Positions 47,241 to 57,175 of a stretch of DNA of 64,000 bases are shown one piece after another. Numbering within the stretch: the first letter of the stretch is position 1; each line of letters opens with the position of its first letter. The stretch spans positions 6,267,501 to 6,331,500 of the forward strand of contig JAHQIY010000007.1 of NCBI GenBank assembly GCA_019054805.1, read 5' to 3'. Made by a program: the position numbers and the translations under genes. Under the pieces are notes generated by a model that did no database searches, was not told where the DNA came from, and saw only the letters and a list, made by a program, of their open reading frames with translations. This DNA is from Brachionus manjavacas (Eukaryota > Rotifera > Eurotatoria > Ploima > Brachionidae).

Positions 47241-47541
47241 TGTAATGACGATCTGAATAAAATACGACAAAATGAATTTTGCTTTTTTTTTTTCAAATGA
47301 TTTCATTTAATTGAATATTTTTTTTCTTAACATTTAAATCATTTTGTTCAGTTTCTTGATTTTCATGAGATTTGTGTTAAATATTATATTTTTATATTGT
47401 TTTATTTTTCAAATAGTCAAAATTTACAGAAAAAATTATTGAAAATATTTTGAACAATTACATTTCTCCCAATTTAAAAATAAAAAATTTTCAAATTCTA
47501 CATCATTGTTTCAATTTTTGCCGTTTTCACTCTGAAGACTA

Positions 47542-48672
47542 ATGAAAGTTTTTGTCATTTTAGATTTTTCAGAAACCTTCGATAAAGTATGTCACGAGTC
47601 ACTCCATTTCAAGTTGAAGCAACTGGGCTTCTGTCAAGAACAAAAGAACTGGTTAAGAAGTTATATAAGCGGTAGGAAGCAAAGAGTTATGATTGGTGAC
47701 AGGTACTCGGAATGGAAACCTGTAACCAGTGGAGTCCCTCAGGGGAGCGTCCTCGGACCTCTCCTCTTCGTCATCTTCATAAATGACATGCAGGCATTTA
47801 TCAATCACATTATCAAGCTTTTTGCAGATGACAGCAAAGTTATAGGGGTGATAAAGAATAGTGTTGACCTTGAGCTTGTCCAGAAAGACCTAGACGCCCT
47901 TGTCGACTGGGCCAAGGAATGGCGTATGTTGTTCCACCCGGAATGCAAAGTCATGGAAATAAGTAAGAAAAGCTGTACTCGATCACTAGTCTAGCTCATT
48001 CAAATGCTCGACACCGACCATCTTCAGAACCCTCTACACCACCTTTGTCCAACCACATCTAGAATACGCCGCTGTGGCCTGGTCACAACATCTAAGGAGA
48101 GATATTATCTCCATAGAGAATGTCCAAAGGAGAGCTACCAAATTGGTCAAACAGTTTAAAACGTTTACTATACTCAGAGACTGGTGAAACTAAATCTGAC
48201 CTCCCTGGAGGACAGGAGGACTAGAGGTGATCTTATCCAATTCTATAAATGTTACACAGGCACTGACATTGGTAAACTGGCACAAAGCCCTGTCTGTCAG
48301 AGTCAACAGTAGAATAAGAAGAAGCTCCAACCAGCACAGCTTTGTCCGACCACTTCCAGCCAACAGCCAGCTGAGAGAGTACTTTTTACTTTTAGAGTGA
48401 CTTTGCCATGGAACGCCCAACCCCAAGAGATCGTTCAATCCATATCCGTCAACCAATCCAAGAACAGACTAGACGGACGTACGGACGTAAGGAGAAACAT
48501 ACCATGGATGAAGTCGAGAGGCTCGGTAGAATTGATACGAGGGAATGGTGACCTAACCGAGAACAATCTTCAGTTATGATAAAGACAGAGCTGGAAGTGA
48601 CTGTGCTCTAAACACAGTGGTGGGAAGACTTAGAAATTAGAACAGGAATGGGTCATACCACCAGATCGGATT
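47542..48672 (+). pseudogene. CR1/L2-like LINE reverse transcriptase, 5'-truncated
   Basis: Frame open at 47542-47994: FVILDFSETFDKVCH (first palm Asp), then WLRSYISGRKQRVMIG, SGVPQGSVLGPLLFVIFINDM (finger/palm) and KLFADDSKVIG (FADD catalytic box), WAKEWRMLFHPEC. Both catalytic regions are intact in this piece. After 47994 frames shift: TTFVQPHLEYAAVAW, IENVQRRATKLVKQFK, and a tail reading RPLPANSQLREYF then TPNPKRS. It starts inside the RT domain, so the endonuclease and ORF1 are missing. The 3' UTR probably continues after the foldback element to an (att)n tail near 49057-49075. Confidence 0.85.
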
Positions 48673-48703
48673 AAAAAAAAAAAAGAAAAGAATTTGAGTT
48701 ACC

Positions 48704-48970
48704 TTGATTGGGATCTTTATGAAGCTTGATTAATCTGTTTATTTTGCTTGATTGGACTTGTCAAAAAATCTAACTATTAGAAAGAAAGAAAAAAAAAAAA
48801 AGATTAAATTAAAATTCAAAGTGCAATGGTTGTTTAGGAAATGTTGTAAATGAAATTATGAATTAGTATTTGAAAGTTTTTTTTTTTTTCTTTCTACTAG
48901 TTAGATTTTTTGACAAGTCCAATCAAGCAAATTAAACAGATTAATAAAGCTTCATAAAGATCCCAATCAA
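48704..48970. mobile_element. Foldback element with about 90-bp arms
   Basis: Arms 48704-48800 and about 48880-48970 are inverted copies, nearly identical over ttgattgggatctttatgaa, gcttgattggacttgtcaaa and aaatctaact. The 80-bp centre is A/T-rich. No reading frame, no clear target duplication. It appears to interrupt the 3' region of the LINE. Confidence 0.75.
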
Positions 48971-49078
48971 ATGTTATTGTTTTTATTACATACCACAGTT
49001 ACCATAGATGGGATCCTACTGTTTCCCATCTTCGCAAGTCTAGCTTGTTGTAACTTATATTATTATTATTATTATAAA
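48971..49078 (+). mobile_element. Probable LINE 3' end with (att)n tail
   Basis: A GC-richer stretch (accatagatgggatcctact, then cttcgcaagtctagcttg) ends in a run of att repeats, as the LINE at 30612-31322 does. Likely the continuation of the LINE cut by the foldback element. Confidence 0.45.
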
Positions 49079-49080
49079 TA

Positions 49081-50455
49081 CAGTGTTTGTAGAAAGTTTA
49101 GAACATTACTAAAAAATTTTAAGAGGTATATTTACATATGATGTTAACTATACCATCTTAAAGATAATTTTATTAGTTTTCTTTTAATATATAAATTGTT
49201 CAAAAAAAAATTTCTGAACACACCAGAACCCATTTAAAAAAAAACAGAAAAAATTGAACAAAAAAAAAATAGTCTATAAAGTAAAGAACAATTATTTTAT
49301 CCTAAAATTTTACCACACCTGGACAATCCCTTATCATTTTTTTCACACAATGCTTGTAATGCCTTTTCATACTGTTTGCTTGCACTTTTACGTTTGATTT
49401 ATTATTCTTGGATTTTAAAATAGGTCATTTTATTGAATTGTACCATTTTGGCGTTTTTTTCATAAAAATGGGCAAAAAAAGTATCCGAGGCTCAAAGGTG
49501 GCAAATAATTGATCTATTGAAGGATAAAACCAAATCTCAACAAGAAAAAGCTGATCTGGTGGCAGCTTCGAGAAAATTAGTTACACGACAAAGCGCAATT
49601 ATGAGAAGAAATCAGAGGTCAAAGAATTACCAAGGTCTGGTAAACCCCGAAAGCTTACTAGTCGAGATGAGTCGTACATTTTTAGAAAGGTCAAAATTAA
49701 TCCTACAACAAGCTATACACAGCTAGCCTCTCATTTTAGTTCTAAATTTCCAATTGTAACTGTTACTAAAAACACTGAAAGAAAAGTTCTATTAAACAAA
49801 AAAATACATTCGTTTTAATTAAAAAACAAAATGAAATTGGAATTAAAAAAATGAAATTAAAAAACATCTTTTGACTGTATTGGATCGATCGAAAAGGCAC
49901 AAATGGTGCAAAGAACGACAAAGATGGACTTTTAATGATTAGTCAAAAGTTGTTTTCAGTGACGAGTCTAATTTCGAAGTATTAAACAGAAAATCAAGAG
50001 TGTTTGTAAAACGTTTTGCAAACGAAAAGTATCAACCCAATTTTTGTTTACCAAAGTTAAAAAATGGTGGAGGTTCGGTTGATATTTGGAGTCGATTAAT
50101 TATAAAGGTCCTGGATGCTGCTCCATTTAAACTGGCAGAATCAATCAATTTGTGTACATGAACACTCTCGAAAATTACTTATTACCATCAGCCGAGATAT
50201 TTTTTGATCAGAGTTAAGACTGAATTTTTCATCAGGATGGCGCTAGTGCACATACTGCTCATTCCGTTCGAGATTGGTTTCAAGAAAAACAAACAACAGT
50301 TCTCCACTGGTGCCCAAGACTTGATCTCAATCCAATAGAGAATTTATGGTCATATTGACCACAAAATGGTCAATACAAAAATTACGTCAGGAGAGCATTT
50401 AAAAAGCGTTCTTTTTGATGAATGGTTGAAAGTTCCTGTGATGAAGACATCACTG
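49081..50455 (+). pseudogene. Tc1-type transposon, decayed
   Basis: The left end may be CAGTGTTTG at 49081, preceded by TA, the Tc1 target. The transposase starts near 49469 (MGKKS..RGSKV). It continues in broken frames: LPRSGKPRKLTSRDES (AT-hook-like linker), SYTQLASHF, FSDESNFEVLNRKS (first catalytic D), GGGSVDIWSRLI, IFHQDGASAHTAHSVRDWF (second D) and LDLNPIENLW (third, E). Stops and frameshifts are numerous. At about 50455 it is cut by the LTR of the next element, so its right end is missing here. Confidence 0.75.
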
Positions 50456-51118
50456 TGTATGTACGCGGTTCGCTGTGCAGTTGCATGCACGCGTATTTCA
50501 TATTTATATTTTAGATTTATGGTTTTTTGGGGATATATTTTTCTTTATAAGTTTAATAAAGTATTTAAACTTTATTAAATAAGTTACTTCATTTCATCTG
50601 GCGACGAGGATAAAAGCCCCCCAGAAGACTAATAAAGTGCTTCTAGGGAAATGTCAGCGACATACGGTCAACTTGAGATCTTCAAGTACGCGGCGGGCGA
50701 CGCAAGCACGTAGGACCGCGTTGGGAGGCGTGGCTGGAGGGCTTCAAGCTCTATCTGGAAGCCAACGAAATTAACGACGGCAAGGGCAAAGTCCTCTCAA
50801 AGCTCCAGATGGGCGAGCAGGCGAGGAAAATTTTCCACACGCTTGCGAAGCCGAAGGGCAAGATGAAGCCGGATCCGACCTCAACCCCGACCGACACCAA
50901 GCAGGAGATACCCGACATGGACACGCTGCCCGAGTGCTACGCGCTCATGTCCAATTATTTTGGGACGAAGAGGTCGAAATGGACGGAGCAGTGTGTGTTC
51001 CGTCGAGCGACAAAGCGCCAGGACGAGAAGGTGGACCAGTACGTCATGCGCCTTCGCGAACTCACCGCTCACTGCAAGTTCGGCAACGCTAAGGACGTAG
51101 ACCGTAGGACGTAGTAAT
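50456..51118 (+). mobile_element. 5' end of a Ty3/Gypsy (Mag-like) retrotransposon, truncated
   Basis: Putative 5' LTR 50456-50596 starts TGTATGTACG and ends TTTCA, with an AT-rich promoter/poly(A)-like region (tataag, aataaa). Two bases later TGGCGACGAGGA fits a primer-binding site. The gag start follows at 50651. The element ends abruptly at about 51118, where AT-rich hAT sequence begins, so more than 90 percent is missing. The LTR upstream half and the gag are GC-rich, unlike the rest of the window. Confidence 0.75.
50651..51115 (+). pseudogene. Ty3/Gypsy gag N-terminal fragment, GC-rich
   Basis: Begins ATGTCAGCG at 50651. After about 20 codons the frame hits TAG; a one-base shift near 50710-50720 leads into RWEAWLEGFKLYLEAN, then QARKIFHTL, LPECYALMSNYFG, FRRATKRQDEKVDQYVMRL and RELTAHCKFG. 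This is the N-terminal capsid half of Mag-type gag. The zinc knuckle is absent because of truncation. Third codon positions are mostly G or C, the reverse of every other coding sequence here, which points to an origin in a different base-composition background. Confidence 0.8.
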
Positions 51119-53345
51119 TTTCAATTAAATTTTTAACAATTTTTCTTTTTTTATTTGTATTTATACGGTTTGTGTTGGTTGAAATTGGTGAAGAAGCAAG
51201 GTTAGAAATATTAGCCAATACCGAACTTTGTATATTATTTGAACCAGATGGTGGTGATTCTATCTCACGTTGGCTAATGCTAATGGAAGGCGTGCCATTT
51301 AATAATGGACTAGACGAAGTGCTTGGTGACCCAGGTAAAGATTGAATTGGTTGGAGACTTTTAAGATGATGTTTTGCTCTCATTATTAAGTCCTTTCTAA
51401 TGACTAAGTCGGAAACAAATTCAAAATTTTTCATTCGAAAGTCCATAAATGTTGCAGCTAAATAAATATCATTTTTAAACATAAATCCAAAACGACCGGC
51501 TAATTTTTCTTGAAGCTCCTCTCTAATCTTATTTGTATTAATAAATTCCAAGTTAATTGAACCTAATTCACCGTTTAAGAGCGTATAAATAGCTGGATAT
51601 AATGAAGATATAGTACAGTATTTTTGTCCACTAAATAAATTTGTTATATTTTTCAATGGCAATAACAAGTCACACAATTCGTTTTTTAAATTGAATTCTG
51701 AATCTGATTGAACAAAGTCTTTAATCACTTTGTTTTCTGGCTCTAAACAAAGTGAAATTAGAGCATCTTTGTTTGTACATAAAGAATCTAACATGTCAAA
51801 TGTAGAGTTCCATCGAGTTGAAACATCTTGAACTAGTTTTATTTTATGCTCATATTTAAGATCTTCCTGTTTATTCTTTAAATTATTTTGCAACTTGTCA
51901 GAATGACGAAAAGATATATTTTAATGAAATTACGTTCTTTCTTACAATCCAATTTGTATCGACATAATGACACGTTACTCCAAGATAATTACTTTGACTG
52001 TTTGAAGACCAATTATTACAAGTAATCGATACTTTGGTTCGCAAGTTATTAAATACTTCTTTTATATTTGTTTTTAATTCATCAACCTACTCAATTAAAT
52101 AAGAATGATTTATTTATTATTTAAAATTAAAAATAGCCAACTTTCGTCGGTAAGCCTTTTTGAGATCGAGCGCTCTCTTTTTGGCAAATTCCGTTAAATT
52201 TTTTTTTTTTAAAAAGATAATTTTTTCTTCTTGATTATAAATTGACAAAAAAAAAGTATTCTTATAGCTATGATTCTCAGCTACAAATTAGTGCTATTTT
52301 CAAGCTGATTGATTAAAGTTTTCAACATTTAAATAAAAAAAATAATTTATATAATTTTCAGATAAATTACAACTAGTCCTAAGAGCCCTCCATTTTATGC
52401 AAATTTTATATCAATCGTATAATTTATGACTTACCGCTTGTGGAATTATTTTGTTTCTTAATGTTTTTCTACAGGGCAAAGTATATTTTGTATTTAAATC
52501 ATAAATCATCGTTTTAAAAAAATTTGATTCCACCAACGAAAGTGGTTGACTAGTCTTTATTAAAAATTGAACAACACTTTTCTCTATTTTCTCTTTTTTT
52601 TTTGTTGACAGGTCACACGGAACAGTTTCAACTTCTCCATCGTCTTCATATTCTGAATCAGTTTCTGAAAGTCACCTGATGGCAAATTATTAAGTTTATC
52701 GTGTTTAAATAACTTATGTACACTATTTAGATGAGTTATCATGCCATTTGTGTTGCTATGAAAAGCTAACTGGGCATTACAATGTTTACAAATTGTTTTG
52801 GATGCATCATTTAGCTTGTTTTGAAAATGGCCCCATACCCAACTTCGTTTAGTATTTTTTTTATTCGGTTGATTTTTTTGATTTGACGACATTTTTTTTT
52901 CTATTCAAAAAAGTTTTTGTTTACTATTAATTTATTATTTTTTTTTAGTCAAAATATACACAATTTTTCAAATTTTCATTCAAAATAAAAAAACTTAAAT
53001 TTTATAAGTGCTATTTTAAAAGATAATTCAAATACGCACAAAAAATAAAAAAGCTATTTCAACCTGAAAATTGAAGTTTTAGTTTCGAAACTAAGAACAT
53101 AATGTCGAAAGTGAGTTTCGACATCGACATTATTTTTGGTATTCGAAATCAAAATTTTAATATCGAAACTAAAAACATAATGTCGAAAGTGAGTTTCGAC
53201 ATCGACATTATTTTTGGTATTCAAAATCAAAATTTTTAGTTTTGAAATCATTTCTTAATTTCAATTATCAATCAAAATTAATAATAATTTCGAATTTTTT
53301 TTGTTTATATTCGAATATTTTTTTTATTTCGTTTTCCCAACCCTG
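51119..53345 (-). pseudogene. hAT transposon, transposase pseudogene truncated at the 3' end
   Basis: The minus-strand left terminus is CAGGGTTGGG (53345 inward). BED zinc finger at 52892-52584: SWVWGHFQNKLN, C-x2-C (CKHC) and H-x4-H (HLNSVH). Next, out of frame, PLSLVESNFFK and TKYTLPCRKTL (about 52570-52450), then SITCNNWSSN, SNYLGVTCHYVD (about 52030-51950), then the open part 51893-51119: VQDVSTRWNSTFDML, LLPLKNITNLFSG, FMFKNDIYLAATFMDFR. The family's first catalytic Asp (TxDxW) is Asn here (codon 52017-52015). The C-terminal dimerisation domain is missing where the sequence meets the gag fragment. It cannot be active. Confidence 0.85.
53070..53240. repeat. 78-bp direct repeat in the hAT subterminal region
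   Basis: Two and a bit copies with a period of 78 bp (aacataatgtcg at 53096 and 53174). Each holds the palindrome tgtcgaaa-gtgag-tttcgaca and agtttcgaaact. Repeated palindromic motifs inside hAT ends are known transposase-binding regions. Confidence 0.7.
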
Positions 53346-54796
53346 CTTTACGATATGAATTTTTTTTAACAAAAAATAAATCAATTACTAATAAACAGGG
53401 CTAATAAATAGAATAAAAAAATAATCACCTATCATTTTCATTGTCGATGTCCTTACAATTAGAATAAATTAAGTTCTGCACTCATTAAAATGATTAAAGA
53501 TAATATTTGTTTAAAAACTATCTACGCTCTGTTTAGCATATTTTATAAATTGAGTTTTTGTTAAAATGCATCTAATGAACGTCAATTATCACTAAAGTCA
53601 AAATTTATAAAAAAGAAATACAATTTTTGGGTAGTAAAGTCGGTAAGTTAAACTTTGATTAACCTGTTATTGGAGCATTCTTGTTCACAGGTTTTATGAA
53701 TTATATGTTAACCTAACCTATAATTGTTCACCTAATTTAAAAAAGCTAATGCAATGATAAAAAATAAGATAAATAAAATAATTAAATAGAAAATTTAAAG
53801 TTGGGCTGATAAGGAAAGTTTTGCGAAAAAGATGAATCTATGTTCCCCAATGTCAACATCTTAAAGGGTGAACAATTTATTTTAATTTTCTTTAATTTTT
53901 CTATTTATGCTGAAAGACAAAGATTTAAGAAGAGAGCGCATTTAGGTATTTGGGATAATAGAAAGAGTAATACCAAGTCAAAAGGATCATAGCTAATGCT
54001 ATTTCTAAAGCTCTTTCAAAAAAAATTACAAAAAAATTATTTATAAATTTTTTTATCAGTTTCGAGAATTAGGCATTCATTTATTTAATAGGTTTATTCA
54101 ATTTGTTCACATAATTTGATATTTATTCAGCAAATTCTATTTTGAACGAAAAATAGGTTGATCCAATATTTCACAAAACCTGATTTAAAGAATTTTAAGG
54201 ATAATAAGTGAACTTTAATTCACCCAACCGACTAGACCGAGTTTTTCAGCGATTAAATATTAACTTTAATCAAATGAATTATCTATCTCTTTTTTATTTT
54301 ATTTTATTTTATATTTTTTAACCTTATTTAGTTTTTTCATGAGTTTTTATTCTAAAGGAGCATTTGCTCGGTAGAAAATAAATAAATGAATTGTTTAGAA
54401 GTTATGATGCAAGGTCTCCATCTTCAATTTCTTTAAATTCATTGTTTTAAATTTATTTTCATAGTGAGTGAATCGTCCGAATTTTAAAAATTACATATAA
54501 TTTGATTGGTTGAAAAAATAAATTTGATTGGTTGAATTTGGAGTGAATGATTTTTGTTAAAAAATCAAATTTTTTTATTCAAAAAAAGGAACGTATAAAA
54601 TATAAAAAAAAATCACAAAAAACAGCCAAATAAAAAAAACAATTTCTTAAAGATAGTTTAAACGACACTGTTTTAATAGTATCTGTTTCAAGCACGTATC
54701 AGCTCGATTAGATGCTCTAAAATAATATGAGGTGGTGAAATCGTTGAATTTCTCTAAACCTTCTTAGTTAAAATGATTAACATTTAAATTTTCTTT
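53346..54796. other. AT-rich intergenic DNA
   Basis: No gene. A LINE-like 3' end (ttctaaaggagcatttgctcgg then A-rich aaataaataaatg) lies at 54340-54395. Confidence 0.5.
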
Positions 54797-56439
54797 TTAA
54801 AATTCATGCAGATGATTGACAAAAGAATGCATATATGGAGTAATATCGGTTTGATGATAGACTTTTAAAAAATAAATTAACCATTTCTCAGTTTTTGTTT
54901 TAATATCATGCGATTTTGGCGGCTTTTCCGTTTTCATGCTTAAATAAATTTGAAAAAAATATTTCCAAATTAAACTGATAAATTCTTTTGATTGTAATCT
55001 ATCACTTAAAATATTAAATTCTATTTTTTCAAACATTTTGACTCTTTTGAATGCCGGCAGCTTATTTAGAATTGATGAAAATGAATTTTTCTCACCGTTA
55101 TAAAAACTAATTGAAATCCCGCAATCTTCTTTTAAAAAATTACGCATTTTATTTAGTTCACGGTGTTTACTTCGTTAAATATTGCACTGTCGCTAAATTT
55201 GTCAATTCTACATAAATCGTGAATTAGTAATTCAAACAATGTATCACTTATTCTTAAAAACAAATGAAGCGAATCAATAATAAAATTCTTAAATGGCATC
55301 TCCGGCGAAATAGGCTCGACTTTATATCCTAAATGTAGAAATTTCGAATTTTTTTTTGACTTTTTGATTATTTCGGAACCCTTTTCATTTGATCTTTTTT
55401 TGGAAATTTTAGTTGAAAATAACTGTTCTTTAGGACATTCACACCACAGACAAGGAAAATTTGAATTTACACTGTAAAGACCCAAAACAATTGACATCAT
55501 TTTCAAATCAGATGAAAAATAATATACAATAGATATTATTTTGTTCTGAAAACAAAATGTTGTCATTGTCTTTATTTCATCCCATAATGCTCTTAACCAA
55601 GTTTTGACACTTTCATAATCCTCTTTTTCAACTCTAAATATCCCTAAAGGATAAACACCATTTACTCCAGCTGTTTTTTTCTCTTCATTAATCACACTAA
55701 AGCAAAAGTTTAAAACCTTTGTAGTTCTTGACAATATGGTTCCGTCGGCTGTTAACTTAATTTTGACCGTATCGCCACTCAAAATTTTTCTGTCATAGAG
55801 AAATTTGAGCTTGTTTGATATTTGGCCACATGGGTTTACATAATATCCTTGCTCTATTTCATAAACTAAAAACATAGAGTTTAGACGCTCTCGTTCTAAG
55901 CGAATATGATGTAAACTTGGAACATTAAGTTTAAAGTCGGTTTTCAATTAGCTAAATGTTTTGCCAGATAAAAGATTCCTATCTTTATAATACAAAAAAA
56001 ATTCGGTTGATTTTTCTTTTCCGAAGTCAGAAAAGATCTCTAATTGAAAATTTGTATTTTGCAATTGAGATTTTTTTTCTTTTAGCTTAACTTTGTAAAA
56101 GTCTAATTGAAAACTGTTAAGAAAAGGAATAATTTCACCTAAAACTGACCGAATTTTTAGATTCAATAGGCTTTTTTGACTTTTACGTAATTTGAAAAAA
56201 TCCTTTCTTTTTCTTATATTACCAAAGAGTCTTTTTTCAAAATCCTTAATTTTTAGTTCTCGAGCAAGCAATTGGTCTTTGAGCTCTTGATTTTGTTTAT
56301 TTAAAAAAAAATTGTAACAACTCAGCTTCTCAAGGCTATAATTTTTAAATATGACCTCGAAATTTAATTGATTAAGTTTGTTAATAAATTGATTATAATA
56401 ATCTGTAGATAAAGTTATAGACATTCTGATGAATAGCAA
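54797..56439 (-). pseudogene. Unclassified, probably transposon-encoded protein, broken by one stop and one frameshift
   Basis: Three consecutive open pieces on the minus strand. 56439-55948 is a lysine-rich, coiled-coil-like part. 55947-55153 is in the same frame, separated only by one TAA. 55147-54797 is one base out of phase. Read together they would give a protein of about 540 residues. The middle piece has the most conserved-looking parts: IKLTADGTILSRTTKVLNF, INEEKKTAGVNGVYPLGIF, LGLYSVNSNFPCLWCECPKE and NFIIDSLHLFLRISDTLFEL. The D-G, CxWCxC and LHLFLRISD patterns recall repeat-encoded proteins I have seen in many invertebrate and fungal genomes, possibly a DDE-type transposase group. 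I cannot name the superfamily. No terminal repeats were found. Confidence 0.6.
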
Positions 56440-56539
56440 GACTAGAAATAAAGGATCTTAAGTTAATGAATTTATTGATATAAGTTAATTTTTACAAAAA
56501 TTTCTACTCCCAATGGCAAACAAGCCCAATTTCGCAAAA

Positions 56540-56710
56540 TTCAAACAATGTTTCAATTATCCTTAAGAACAAATGAAGCGAATCAATTTTTTAATATGTG
56601 AGTTGAAAATAGCTGTTCTTTAGAACTATCACACCACAGACAAGGAAAATTTGAATTTGTACTGTTCAGATCCAAAACAATTAAAAACATTTTCCAACCT
56701 GAAGAAAAAT
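56540..56710 (-). pseudogene. Second, deleted copy of the unclassified element
   Basis: Matches 55230-55520: ttaa(a/g)aacaaatgaagcgaatc, then (after a deletion of roughly 120 bases) gttgaaaata(a/g)ctgttcttta and caccacagacaaggaaaattt. It shows the unclassified element is repeated, in the same orientation. Confidence 0.7.
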
Positions 56711-57175
56711 AATTAAGAATAGATTTAAAAATTAAATAAAGAGAAATTTATTGACTTTGTTTTAAAAATGATAAAGATCAGGACAAAAAAAATAACGGAT
56801 CATATAAACCCGGTTTCTATTTATTTAAATCAACTAAGTCAATTGAATCAACAAGTTCAATTCCCAAATATCGGTCAAACAAGTCCAAATTACCGAAAAA
56901 TCAAAAAATAAACAATGAATTAATTTTTTTTAAAAATATTAATTTTCAAATCGGCAAACTTTTAAAAAATCACCTTAAAGTTCACCGCTAAAGGGGTTTA
57001 AATTTAATATTTCTCATAATTGTTTCAATATTTTAAAAAAGAAAATTGGGACTAGTACAAAGTATCAAGATGCGTCGTGTTTTTTTTTAGAAAATCAATT
57101 GTTAAATCAAAGATTTTTTAATGAAACTGACTACTCCGGAATTGAAAATAACTTATTAGAAATAAAAATCTCAAA
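56711..57175. other. AT-rich spacer before the satellite
   Basis: No gene or repeat seen. Confidence 0.5.
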
